From positions 1 through 57,940 of the forward strand of contig JAFEAY010000019.1 of assembly GCA_018266175.1 (NCBI GenBank): a stretch of DNA of 57,940 nucleotides, in the 5' to 3' direction. The translations under genes were made by a program, and so were the position numbers. Source of the stretch: Candidatus Dependentiae bacterium (GTDB taxonomy: Bacteria; Babelota; Babeliae; Babelales; RVW-14). Shown here in pieces: positions 23,287-31,451 of this stretch. Within the stretch, counting starts at the first letter, position 1; each line of letters opens with the position of its first letter. The notes below the pieces were generated by a model. The model was not told where the DNA came from and did not search any database. It saw only the letters and a list, made by a program, of their open reading frames with translations.

Positions 23287-25326
23287 ATGAAAAGAGCTCT
23301 ACACGCAATCGCATACTCACTCATTATGGCAAGCGCATTGTGCATGGCACCAACAATTCATGCAAAAAATTTAACTGAAAAAAAGAATTCAAAAAAAGAG
23401 CAATCTAATATTTATTTTGCTGTAAAAAATCACTATCTCCCGGCAATTGCAAACACAGCAAAAGCTGAAAAAAAAGCATCTAAAGAGCTCAACGCAAAGA
23501 ATGCGGATCTCATGGTAGAATTTGAGAAAAAAGGAAAATATACCGTTAACTCACTGCAGATTCCTCAAGTTGGTCATGCTGAGAAAATTAATTTGATGTA
23601 CTCAATTTTAGCTACTTCACATGAAGGTAAAACATCTTACCCAAATATCTTAAATTCAAATATCTTCAACGATCTAGAAATGCTTGCTGGAAATGCTCCA
23701 GACTTTGATCGTAATATTTTTTCAAAAATTGATTACACACTCACCACCGCAGGAAAAGTACAACTGCAAAAAATGCTCTACACGCCAACTGCTGATATTA
23801 AGGAGCTCGTCAAACGACAACAGATCATTAAACAGCTTGTAAATAAACCTGCTTTACGTAAAAAGCTTGAAGCAAAACTTCTTTCAATCAAGCAGGTAGA
23901 AAATGAATTGATTTGGTTTTGGAAAGAGATTCAAGTAGAAATTGCATCGTTCTTTGAAGAAGCATACTTTCAAAAGAGCTTCTTGAAATCTCTCAACAAA
24001 AATGAATATGCACTTGAAGCAGAAAGTATTCGAACTTTTGTATTTCCAGTAATTAATATTTTGATGGGTAATATTTTTCTGGCCGCATCATTTAAGCTTC
24101 AAGAAGCTTTAGGTCTGCCAGCTGATCCAATGGCTCAACTTCGTTGGCATGCAGGCATGCTTGCCTATATGGGTTTTGCCCTTTCCATTCAATACGCTGT
24201 TTTTGGAATCAACGTTTTTGCCCCTGCAGTCAATCAATATAATATTTGCGACACATTGCAGAAAAAAATGATTAATATCGCTTCATACATGAACAATATC
24301 AAAGAAATTGGTTCAATCATTAATACTGATTCTGAACTTTCTAAGCTTCTCCCTGACGCAAAAAACTTTGTACAATCCGGAGTTACAAATGCTGAAGCAA
24401 AAGAGTTACTCAGCACGCTGCAATCAGGCACTTTTGAAGGAGAGGCATCATTCTTCTCCAACTATGGACGTGTTTTGGCAGCCTTTAAAACATTACAAGA
24501 TGCTAAAAACAATGTGGTTAACGCGCTTGGCAAGGCTGGAGATATTGACGCCTATGTTGCTCTTGCTCGTTTGTACAAAAAACATGCATCTCATCCAGAT
24601 GCTGCACAGTACTGCTTTGTTGATTTTCAATCAAGTGATAAGCCTTATCTCAAAGCTGAAGAATTCTGGCATCCTATGCTCAAACCAAGCACCGTTGTTA
24701 CGAATAATTTGGAACTTGGCACAGCAGATGCAGGAAGAAACTTGATCATCACCGGCCCAAATGCTGGTGGTAAATCGACTTCACTTAAAGCTATCACGCT
24801 CTGTGTTTGGCTTGCTCAATCAATAGGCATAGCACCTGCACGAGCTCTGAGTATGACCCCATTTACCAAGATCAACACCTACCTAAATATTACAGACTCT
24901 GAAGGACGAGAATCACTCTTCCAAGCAGAAATGCACCGTGCTCAAGCATTACTTGAAAGCATCAAGAGCTTAAATCCTTCTGAGTTCAGCTTTGTGATTA
25001 TGGATGAAATCTTTACCGGAACTAATCCCAAAGAAGGCGAAGCTGCAGCTTATGGCGTTGCTAAGCATATCTCAAGCTTTGACAACAACATGACTATTGT
25101 GGCAACTCACTTTAAAGAGCTCACCAACTTAGAAGCCACAACAAATGGTTTATTCAAGAACTTTAAAGTTTCTGTGATTAAAACAGATGGTGGATTCATT
25201 TATCCGTACAAGCTTGAATCTGGCATAAGCGACCAACCAATTGCGCTCCAGCTCCTTGCAAACCAAGGGTTTGCAGCTGAAATATTGCACGAGGCTCACG
25301 CTATCATGGCTAAGCATGATAATTAA
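23287..25326 (+). CDS. MutS-family ATPase with an N-terminal signal peptide
   Basis: 679 aa from ATG 23287 (GGAG seven bases upstream). The first 27 residues are a textbook Sec signal: KR, a hydrophobic core (AIAYSLIMASALCMAP) and an AxA-like site (THIHA region). Residues about 140-250 resemble the MutS core/lever region (DRNIFSKIDYTLTTAGKVQL, YTPTADIKELVKRQQIIKQL). Hydrophobic segments at about 250-275 and 290-320 might cross a membrane. The ATPase domain is intact: Walker A GPNAGGKST (490-498), Walker B FVIMDE (569-574), then FTGTNPKEGEAAA and ATHFKEL. The mismatch-binding N-terminal domain of true MutS is absent. Known MutS proteins are cytosolic, so an exported ATPase of this family is remarkable. 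Confidence 0.85.
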   Translation: MKRALHAIAYSLIMASALCMAPTIHAKNLTEKKNSKKEQSNIYFAVKNHYLPAIANTAKAEKKASKELNAKNADLMVEFEKKGKYTVNSLQIPQVGHAEKINLMYSILATSHEGKTSYPNILNSNIFNDLEMLAGNAPDFDRNIFSKIDYTLTTAGKVQLQKMLYTPTADIKELVKRQQIIKQLVNKPALRKKLEAKLLSIKQVENELIWFWKEIQVEIASFFEEAYFQKSFLKSLNKNEYALEAESIRTFVFPVINILMGNIFLAASFKLQEALGLPADPMAQLRWHAGMLAYMGFALSIQYAVFGINVFAPAVNQYNICDTLQKKMINIASYMNNIKEIGSIINTDSELSKLLPDAKNFVQSGVTNAEAKELLSTLQSGTFEGEASFFSNYGRVLAAFKTLQDAKNNVVNALGKAGDIDAYVALARLYKKHASHPDAAQYCFVDFQSSDKPYLKAEEFWHPMLKPSTVVTNNLELGTADAGRNLIITGPNAGGKSTSLKAITLCVWLAQSIGIAPARALSMTPFTKINTYLNITDSEGRESLFQAEMHRAQALLESIKSLNPSEFSFVIMDEIFTGTNPKEGEAAAYGVAKHISSFDNNMTIVATHFKELTNLEATTNGLFKNFKVSVIKTDGGFIYPYKLESGISDQPIALQLLANQGFAAEILHEAHAIMAKHDN

Positions 25327-25346
25327 TCTCTAATAATTATAAAATT

Positions 25347-25383
25347 AAAAATGGGTCAAGATTCTTTCTTGGCCCATTTTTTT
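25347..25383 (+). terminator. Intrinsic terminator
   Basis: Stem aaaatgggtcaaga / tcttggcccatttt with one G-T pair, a short loop and a T-run to 25383. It ends the MutS-like gene and separates it from the serS promoter. Confidence 0.85.
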
Positions 25384-25394
25384 AGCTCTTTTGG

Positions 25395-25423
25395 TTGCAA
25401 CCTCACGCTAATCGCGATATAAC
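25395..25423 (+). promoter_or_regulatory. Promoter of the serS operon
   Basis: TTGCAA (25395-25400) and TATAAC (25418-25423), spacer 17 bases, 56 bases before the serS start. Confidence 0.8.
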
Positions 25424-25479
25424 TATTCAAGACTCATAAACATAATCGCAGCGTACTGCCTAACCCTTTGGAGCAGCTC

Positions 25480-26721
25480 ATGATAGACCTAAATTTACTT
25501 CGTACAGAGCCTGAAAAAATTAAACAACTTCTTTTACGAAAAGAGCCTTCTTTTCAAATCGATCTCCTCATTAAACTGGACTCAGATATCCGACAAGCTC
25601 GTCATGAAGTTGAGGATTTGCGCAAGCAAAAAAATGAACTCGCAAGCTTAGGTGCCAAAGGGATCAGTGAAGACGTTCGAGCACAAGCAATTGAATTGGG
25701 CAAAATGCTCAAAGCAAAAGAAACTGCTCTGGAAGAAGATGAAATTGAATTCAAAAAAATATACCTTTCCTGCCCAAATGTCATTCAAGATGATATTCCT
25801 GCAGGAAATAAAGAAGCTAATTTCCCGGTTCGTGTGATTGGTGAAAAGCCAAACTTTTCATTCCCAATCAAGCATCACCTTGATTTAAACGAAAAAGCTC
25901 AATGGTTCGACATGCAGATGGGGACACAAATGTCGGGTGCCCAGTTTGTATTTTATAAAACACTCGGTACCAAAATTATCTACGCACTTACTCGTATGAT
26001 GATTAAAAACAATGTTAAATTTGGTTTTGAGCCAGTTATTCCACCTGCATTGGTTCTTGAAAAATCACTCTATAACTCTGGCAACTTGCCTAAGTTTCAA
26101 GGCGATTTTTATGAAATCAAAGATGAAGGTTTATGCTTAATTCCAACCGCAGAAGTTGGTTTAACCAATATGTATGCGAATCAAATCTTAGCAACCGATA
26201 ATCTACCATTGCGTAACACTGCTTGGACTAGCTGCTTCAGGCGTGAAGCGGGTGGCTACGGTTCAAGTGAACGAGGATTAATTAGAATTCATCAATTTGA
26301 AAAAGTTGAACTTTACTCAATTTGTAAAGCTGAAGATTCTAATCAAGAATTAGAACATATGGTTCAGTGTGCAGAAAACCTTCTAAAAACGCTGGGTTTA
26401 CATTATCGCGTTACTTTGCTTGCAGCTCAAGATTGCTCATTCTCCTCAGCACGAACCTACGATATTGAAGTATGGCTGCCTGGACAAGACCGCTACTACG
26501 AAGTCTCTTCATGTAGCAACTGTACCGATTTCCAAGCACGACGATCAGCAATTAGACATCGCAAGAACCCAGAAGACAAACCAATGCTTGCACACACGCT
26601 CAATGCATCATCGCTGGCATTGCCGCGCCTGATGGTTGCATTGATGGAAAACTATCAGCAAGCTGATGGTTCAATTAAATTACCCCCAGCTCTGCAAGCT
26701 GTTATGGATGAGATTTGGTAA
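25480..26721 (+). CDS. serS: Seryl-tRNA synthetase
   Basis: 413 aa from ATG 25480 (GGAG upstream; an in-frame TTG at 25468 is less likely). The enzyme charges tRNA-Ser with serine. The N-terminal long coiled-coil arm (about 30-105, ARHEVEDLRKQKNELASLG) binds the tRNA long variable arm. Class II motifs follow: motif 2 FRREAGGYGSSERGLIRIHQ and TAEVGLT, motif 3 TLNASSLALPRLMVALMENYQ. Normal length and complete. First gene of a tight cluster (18, 2 and -4 base gaps) with the DUF58 protein, a membrane protein and hemW, so probably a four-gene operon. Confidence 0.97.
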   Translation: MIDLNLLRTEPEKIKQLLLRKEPSFQIDLLIKLDSDIRQARHEVEDLRKQKNELASLGAKGISEDVRAQAIELGKMLKAKETALEEDEIEFKKIYLSCPNVIQDDIPAGNKEANFPVRVIGEKPNFSFPIKHHLDLNEKAQWFDMQMGTQMSGAQFVFYKTLGTKIIYALTRMMIKNNVKFGFEPVIPPALVLEKSLYNSGNLPKFQGDFYEIKDEGLCLIPTAEVGLTNMYANQILATDNLPLRNTAWTSCFRREAGGYGSSERGLIRIHQFEKVELYSICKAEDSNQELEHMVQCAENLLKTLGLHYRVTLLAAQDCSFSSARTYDIEVWLPGQDRYYEVSSCSNCTDFQARRSAIRHRKNPEDKPMLAHTLNASSLALPRLMVALMENYQQADGSIKLPPALQAVMDEIW

Positions 26722-26739
26722 GATAAAAAAGGTGATCAC

Positions 26740-27627
26740 ATGTTAACGCAAGAGATCAGACAAAAAATTAAGCGAATTCAAATCTACACCAAGCGCATGA
26801 TGCAAAGTGCGATGAGTGGCGATTACATTTCTGCTTTTAAAGGGTCAGGCCTTGAATTTCATCAAATTCGTGAATATCAAGCAGGCGATGACATTCGAAC
26901 CATCGATTGGAATAGCTCTGCAAAAATGAATAAGATGATGGTTAAGCAATTTATCGAAGAGCGAGATCGCACAATCATTCTTGCTATCGATGTATCTGCT
27001 TCATCCGCTTATGCGTCAACCAATCAGCTTCGCAAAGATTTAGTTGCAGAAATTTCAGCATCACTCTCTTTTATTGCCGCTGAAAGCAAAGATAAAGTTG
27101 GTGCACTCTTTTTTTCAAATGTTGTTGAAAAATGGATTCCACCATCACGCGGCATGGCGCATAGCAATAAAATTTTGGAAACTGTTTATTCGATCAAGCC
27201 GGTTAGCAAGCAAACGGATATTGCAGCGGCACTACGATTTTTGATTAGTTTAAGAAAAAGAAATGCTGTTGTTTTTTTTATCTCTGACTGGATTGACAGC
27301 ACCATTAAATATTCAAAATTACTCAAAGTCGCTGGTTGCGAATTTGATTTTATTGGCATTCGAGTACTTGACCAATGCGAACAAGAATTTCCTGATATTG
27401 GTTTACTTGAAATTGAAGATCCTGAAACAGGGCAACAAACCGTTATTGACACGCGCGTGCACTTTGGTCGCATGCCCGACCTTAACCGCTTCTTGCAAAG
27501 CAGAGTTTTTGAGCAAAAAAAATTATTTGAAAAATATAGAATCGATCTTCTTGATCTCAATCTTGGACAATCGTTTGTACGACCATTGGTTACATTCTTT
27601 CATCAACGAATTAGGAGGCAAATTTAA
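26740..27627 (+). CDS. DUF58 protein (VWA-like, MoxR/Bat-associated family)
   Basis: 295 aa. The N-terminal signature SGDYISAFKGSGLEFHQIREYQAGDDIRTIDWNSSAK (spanning about residues 27-63) is diagnostic of DUF58: G-x-Y-x-S-x-F-x-G-x-G-x-EF, then REY-x2-GD-x2-R-x-IDW. It continues into a VWA-like fold with a MIDAS-type motif (AIDVSASSAY) and FFISDWIDS. DUF58 proteins usually work with MoxR AAA ATPases and Bat-type membrane proteins in assembly or stress tolerance. Here the next gene encodes a small membrane protein as in Bat clusters, but no moxR is in the window. Confidence 0.85.
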   Translation: MLTQEIRQKIKRIQIYTKRMMQSAMSGDYISAFKGSGLEFHQIREYQAGDDIRTIDWNSSAKMNKMMVKQFIEERDRTIILAIDVSASSAYASTNQLRKDLVAEISASLSFIAAESKDKVGALFFSNVVEKWIPPSRGMAHSNKILETVYSIKPVSKQTDIAAALRFLISLRKRNAVVFFISDWIDSTIKYSKLLKVAGCEFDFIGIRVLDQCEQEFPDIGLLEIEDPETGQQTVIDTRVHFGRMPDLNRFLQSRVFEQKKLFEKYRIDLLDLNLGQSFVRPLVTFFHQRIRRQI

Positions 27628-27629
27628 TT

Positions 27630-28142
27630 ATGGAACAAGCCTCAACATTTTATGAAATTTATGAACATTACTATGTTCCCTTTTATCAAGAACCATTTTT
27701 TATAGTTGCTGCATCGGTTGGCAGCATTCTGTTACTTAGTCTAATTGGCTATTGGCTCTATAGAAGAAAACTCCGCCCTGTGACCCCTTGGGATTGGGCT
27801 TTGCGCGAAATTGCAAAACTTCCAACCACAACATATGCAACTAAAAACGATTACAAAAAGTTTTATTTTGCCATTACCACCATTTTAAAAACTTATCTAG
27901 AAAAGCGCTATAGCTGGGATACTCAAGACAAAACTGATGACGAGCTTTCCACTTTTTTGCAGCTTCATGGTTTTCAACCAGAGCTTTTAGAAAAACTCAA
28001 AAAAATGCTCCAAGGTGCAGCTTGGATAAAATTTGCCAATGAAGAGGCAATCAGAACTCAAGTTGATGAAGATCTTACAACCGCTCAATTAATTATCAAA
28101 AAAACAATTCCTAAGAAAAAAGAAGCATCGAGGCCTCATTGA
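27630..28142 (+). CDS. Single-pass membrane protein (DUF4381/BatD-tail-like)
   Basis: 170 aa. A short periplasmic N-terminus, one membrane helix (about 23-44, FIVAASVGSILLLSLIGYWLY), then a cytoplasmic helical domain beginning PVTPWDWALREIAKLPT. The PWDWAL/REIAKL pattern after the membrane helix is typical of DUF4381 and of the C-terminal tails of BatD-type proteins that accompany DUF58 genes. It starts two bases after the DUF58 stop and its end overlaps hemW. Probably an assembly-factor partner of the DUF58 protein. Assignment is from pattern and context. Confidence 0.65.
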   Translation: MEQASTFYEIYEHYYVPFYQEPFFIVAASVGSILLLSLIGYWLYRRKLRPVTPWDWALREIAKLPTTTYATKNDYKKFYFAITTILKTYLEKRYSWDTQDKTDDELSTFLQLHGFQPELLEKLKKMLQGAAWIKFANEEAIRTQVDEDLTTAQLIIKKTIPKKKEASRPH

Positions 28143-29299
28143 GTACGCATGATTTCCCGAGATGTCCAGAACATCTCTATTTCCATTGGCCGTTTTGTAG
28201 TAAAAAATGTCACTACTGCGATTTTGTAGCTTTTCAAAATCATGAGCAATATCAAGATGCTTATCACGAAACGTTGTGTTGCGAAGTTGAAACATTTGCA
28301 CAATTAACTGATGCACTCAAAACGCCGATTAAAACAATTTTTATGGGTGGGGGAACTCCCAGCCTGTATGACACAACACAAATGGCTGAACTTTTTGCAC
28401 AGCTCCGTGAACGCTATAATTTAAGCCAGCTTGAAGAAGCAAGTATCGAAGTCAACCCCGCAGATGTTGAAGAAGAGCGACTTGATGCATGGCGCGAGTG
28501 CGGCTTCACACGTCTGAGCATTGGAGTTCAAGCACTTGATGATCAGCTCCTTGCACGCCTCAACCGACGACAACGTACCCAAGATGTTTTCAAAGCAATG
28601 AAGCTTGCTCCAAAATATTTTGACCGCATGTCGATTGACCTTATTTTGGGTATGCCTGGTGTCAGTCAGCAGCAATGGAAAGACACACTCACTCAAGCGA
28701 TGAATTGGCCTATTGAGCATATTTCAATCTACTTCCTCACGATTCATGAAAAGACGCCACTTTATTTCAAAGTTGAACGTGGAGAGCATATTTTGCCCGC
28801 CGATGAATCGGTTATTGAAATGTATCAATACACCGTCGAGTTTTTGGCACATCACGGCTTTGAGCAGTATGAAATCTCAAATTTTGCAAAACCGGGCGCC
28901 GAATCGACTCATAACAAGGCCTACTGGGATCGCAAGCCCTACAAAGGCTTTGGGATAGGATCTTCATCATTTGATGGAAAATCTCGATTTACCAATCATA
29001 AAAATTTGCCTGACTATTTGGCACTGTACAAAAACAGGTCAACCATTACCTACGATACAAAAGAAGTATTAAGCAACCAGCAGGCACTATTGGAGCATTT
29101 AATGCTCAGCCTCCGGCAGCGCAACGGGGTGGGCTTGCATAGTATGGTATACTTGTTAAACGAAGATCAAAAAGCACGGTTTTTCATCCAAGTTCAGGAA
29201 TTGATAAAAGCCTCCTTACTTGAAGAAATAAATGGTAATATTCGTTTAACAATACGAGGTATGATTTTAGAAAATGAGGTTGTGATAAGTTTAATTTAG
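28139..29299 (+). CDS. hemW: HemW-like radical SAM protein (coproporphyrinogen III oxidase-like)
   Basis: 386 aa from a TTG start that overlaps the previous stop by four bases (ATTGA), with GAGG upstream. The radical SAM cluster motif C-x3-C-x2-C is at C20, C24 and C27 (CSKKCHYCDF), preceded by YFHWPFC. FMGGGTPS, SIEVNPADVEEERL, RLSIGVQALDDQLLARLNRR and DLILGMPGVS are HemW/HemN signatures. The extra Cys of true HemN (C-x3-C-x2-C-x-C) is replaced by Phe (CDF), which points to HemW, a haem chaperone, rather than the oxygen-independent oxidase. Last gene of the serS cluster. Confidence 0.92.
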   Translation: MSTHDFPRCPEHLYFHWPFCSKKCHYCDFVAFQNHEQYQDAYHETLCCEVETFAQLTDALKTPIKTIFMGGGTPSLYDTTQMAELFAQLRERYNLSQLEEASIEVNPADVEEERLDAWRECGFTRLSIGVQALDDQLLARLNRRQRTQDVFKAMKLAPKYFDRMSIDLILGMPGVSQQQWKDTLTQAMNWPIEHISIYFLTIHEKTPLYFKVERGEHILPADESVIEMYQYTVEFLAHHGFEQYEISNFAKPGAESTHNKAYWDRKPYKGFGIGSSSFDGKSRFTNHKNLPDYLALYKNRSTITYDTKEVLSNQQALLEHLMLSLRQRNGVGLHSMVYLLNEDQKARFFIQVQELIKASLLEEINGNIRLTIRGMILENEVVISLI

Positions 29300-29377
29300 G
29301 ATTTTTCCAGAGTTTTTGTATACTACAAATTCGTTTCGGCAAGTTCATTTCTCTAACAGAAGCGCAATAGAGGGTTT

Positions 29378-29839
29378 ATGGCAAAACACGTAGGGGTAAA
29401 ATTACCCGAAGATCTCATTGAATATTTGAAACATGAAAAGTGCGTCGCAACATTAGCTACCTTTTCTGAAAAAGGTATTCCTAATACGACGCCCGTCCAG
29501 TGCATTTACCCTAAAGGACAAGAGAGCCTTCTGCTCAGTATCCACAAGGAGCATACCGGTTATCACAACATGGTATGGCAGAAAAAGATTATGCTTTGCT
29601 TCATTGGAGAAGGCAACATCGCTTACAGCGTGCTGGGACGAGCAGGTGTTGTGCGTGCTCCATCAATTGTTCACCCACTCATGAACATCGTACGCATCGA
29701 CATTATTGACATTAAATCTGATCGTTCTATTCTTACAAAAGTAGATCAAGGCGTTGTTTGGAGCTATACCTCAGCTGAAGCCGAGGAGCTTGTTAAGAGT
29801 CTTTTCAAAGAGCTCAGAGACCTTGCCAAAACTTTGTAG
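29378..29839 (+). CDS. PNPOx-like flavin-binding protein
   Basis: 153 aa. The split-barrel pattern of pyridoxamine-5'-phosphate-oxidase-like proteins is visible: EDLIEYLKHEKCVATLATFS, then GIPNTTPVQCIYP, LLLSIHKEHTGYHNMVWQKK and VVRAPSIVH. Members bind FMN or F420 and reduce diverse substrates, and many are general stress proteins. True PdxH residues cannot be confirmed, so no substrate is assigned. Stands alone, with a TATACT box about 55 bases upstream at 29319-29324. No signal peptide. Confidence 0.78.
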   Translation: MAKHVGVKLPEDLIEYLKHEKCVATLATFSEKGIPNTTPVQCIYPKGQESLLLSIHKEHTGYHNMVWQKKIMLCFIGEGNIAYSVLGRAGVVRAPSIVHPLMNIVRIDIIDIKSDRSILTKVDQGVVWSYTSAEAEELVKSLFKELRDLAKTL

Positions 29840-29878
29840 GGCTTTTTCCTGAGCTTCACGTAATACGTGAGGTTGCAC

Positions 29879-31255
29879 ATGAAACGGTGGAGTGTTTTTT
29901 TTGCTGTTGTATGGGGAAGTTGCTTAGTACAATGCACGGTTGTTCAAGCAATTTTTCCGCCAATACCTCAACAGCCGACTGTGCAAACAGACGGTACATC
30001 TGCACTTCCACAGCCCGATATAATGGGAGCTATGCCGGCCGAAACTACACCACCTGCACTCGACACATCGCAGCCGGCGCTTCCAGGTATCACACCTTCT
30101 TTGCCCGATCCTTCGATAGGCGGCGTGCCTTTTCCATTACCCGATCAAACAACCTCGGCACTGCCTAACGCACAACAAATGTCCTCTCCTGAATTAGCAC
30201 AACAACCATTACAAGCAGATGCATCGGGCATAACGCAACCACAAATAATAGCCCCTGATACCGTAGAGTTACCAGACAAAGAAATCGGTATTCAGGGAAA
30301 CTGGATGAAGAAAAAAGAATGGCTCAAGCGAGCATACGAAACTCATGACCAAATGCAACGGCTTGCGGTCGATATACAAAATAGTCGCAATGCGTTTAAT
30401 CAAAAGTTCAATAGCATTGATGAAGAGCTTGATCAATTTTATAAAAATTATGGCGTGCAACAAGGAAAGCTCGATGAGCTTTTTTCAAATATTTCAGGAT
30501 TCCTTGAAAAGAAAAAGCAGCGCACGCTTGCAGCACTTGCAGCTGAAAAGCAACAAGATAAAATTCTTGAACGCGATTATCAAATAAAAGTTGAAGCTAT
30601 CGAAACAGAAGTCAAAGGAAACAAGACAAGCCTTGAACAGCTTAAGCTCAATATGCAGTCTATCGAAGAACTCGATCGCTCTCTTGCTGAACGCTTAACA
30701 CAGCTCGACCAACAAATTAATCAGGGAATGACGCTGGTTAATCAAGGCAATGACACCATCAATGCACTCTGGCAAATTATTGATGACAGCATTGCCCGCA
30801 CTCGTTATTACGAGTTAGTTAATAATGTCTTTGCACCGCTGCAAGCAATTCATACTTATCTCACCTCCACACTCCAACAAGATTTTGATCAAGTCGCCGG
30901 AACAATCAGACAGCAGATCGCCAAGGTTCTGGATGACACCAGACAGTTAGAGTCTATTGGACTAGTGCTTAAAAACCGAGCACCTCGGCTTGATGATATT
31001 CGCCTCCAGGTTAAGCTTGAGCGCGAAAAGGCATTGCAGGCTGAGCGCGAAGCCGAAGCCAAACGCAAAGAGCTTGCTCAAAAAAAGACGGTTAAAAAGG
31101 TTGTTCCTCAACCGTGGTGGAAGAAGATTATACTTTTCTTTGTCTCATTTTTTTCAAACCTGTATTCAGTTATCACAGGCTCTGAGACACCGGCTCCACA
31201 GGTTCGAAAAACAACTCCTACTGCTGGCCTTGCAGGTCCTTTGGTAGCTCAATAA
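29879..31255 (+). CDS. Exported proline-rich/coiled-coil protein A
   Basis: 458 aa from ATG 29879 (GAGG upstream). Signal peptide 1-25 (FFAVVWGSCLVQCTVVQA). Residues about 30-140 are Pro/Gln/Ser/Ala-rich and likely unstructured. Residues about 140-410 form long helices and coiled coil, including SIDEELDQFYKNYGVQQGKL, which recurs in the protein at 33858 (QSELDAFYQTSGAQRGKIGE). Near the C-terminus a basic/aromatic segment (PWWKKIILFFVSFFSNLYSV, about 412-432) could dip into a membrane. Unknown function. The layout suggests a surface or secreted structural protein, possibly membrane-active. Confidence 0.7.
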   Translation: MKRWSVFFAVVWGSCLVQCTVVQAIFPPIPQQPTVQTDGTSALPQPDIMGAMPAETTPPALDTSQPALPGITPSLPDPSIGGVPFPLPDQTTSALPNAQQMSSPELAQQPLQADASGITQPQIIAPDTVELPDKEIGIQGNWMKKKEWLKRAYETHDQMQRLAVDIQNSRNAFNQKFNSIDEELDQFYKNYGVQQGKLDELFSNISGFLEKKKQRTLAALAAEKQQDKILERDYQIKVEAIETEVKGNKTSLEQLKLNMQSIEELDRSLAERLTQLDQQINQGMTLVNQGNDTINALWQIIDDSIARTRYYELVNNVFAPLQAIHTYLTSTLQQDFDQVAGTIRQQIAKVLDDTRQLESIGLVLKNRAPRLDDIRLQVKLEREKALQAEREAEAKRKELAQKKTVKKVVPQPWWKKIILFFVSFFSNLYSVITGSETPAPQVRKTTPTAGLAGPLVAQ

Positions 31256-31451
31256 TATACCTACGTTTCAAGTACTCCCTTTGAACTTTTCCACAGAAAA
31301 CTCATAAAAAAGTTTCAAATCGTCCATTATAGCTTCAATTTTTACCAATATCCGAGTTTTTTAACGCCCCCTTATGGCCTTTGCGGCCACCTTATTTAGT
31401 TGATATAATTAAATCTATATTAGAATATTTAAAAATTGAATAGGTTTTATT

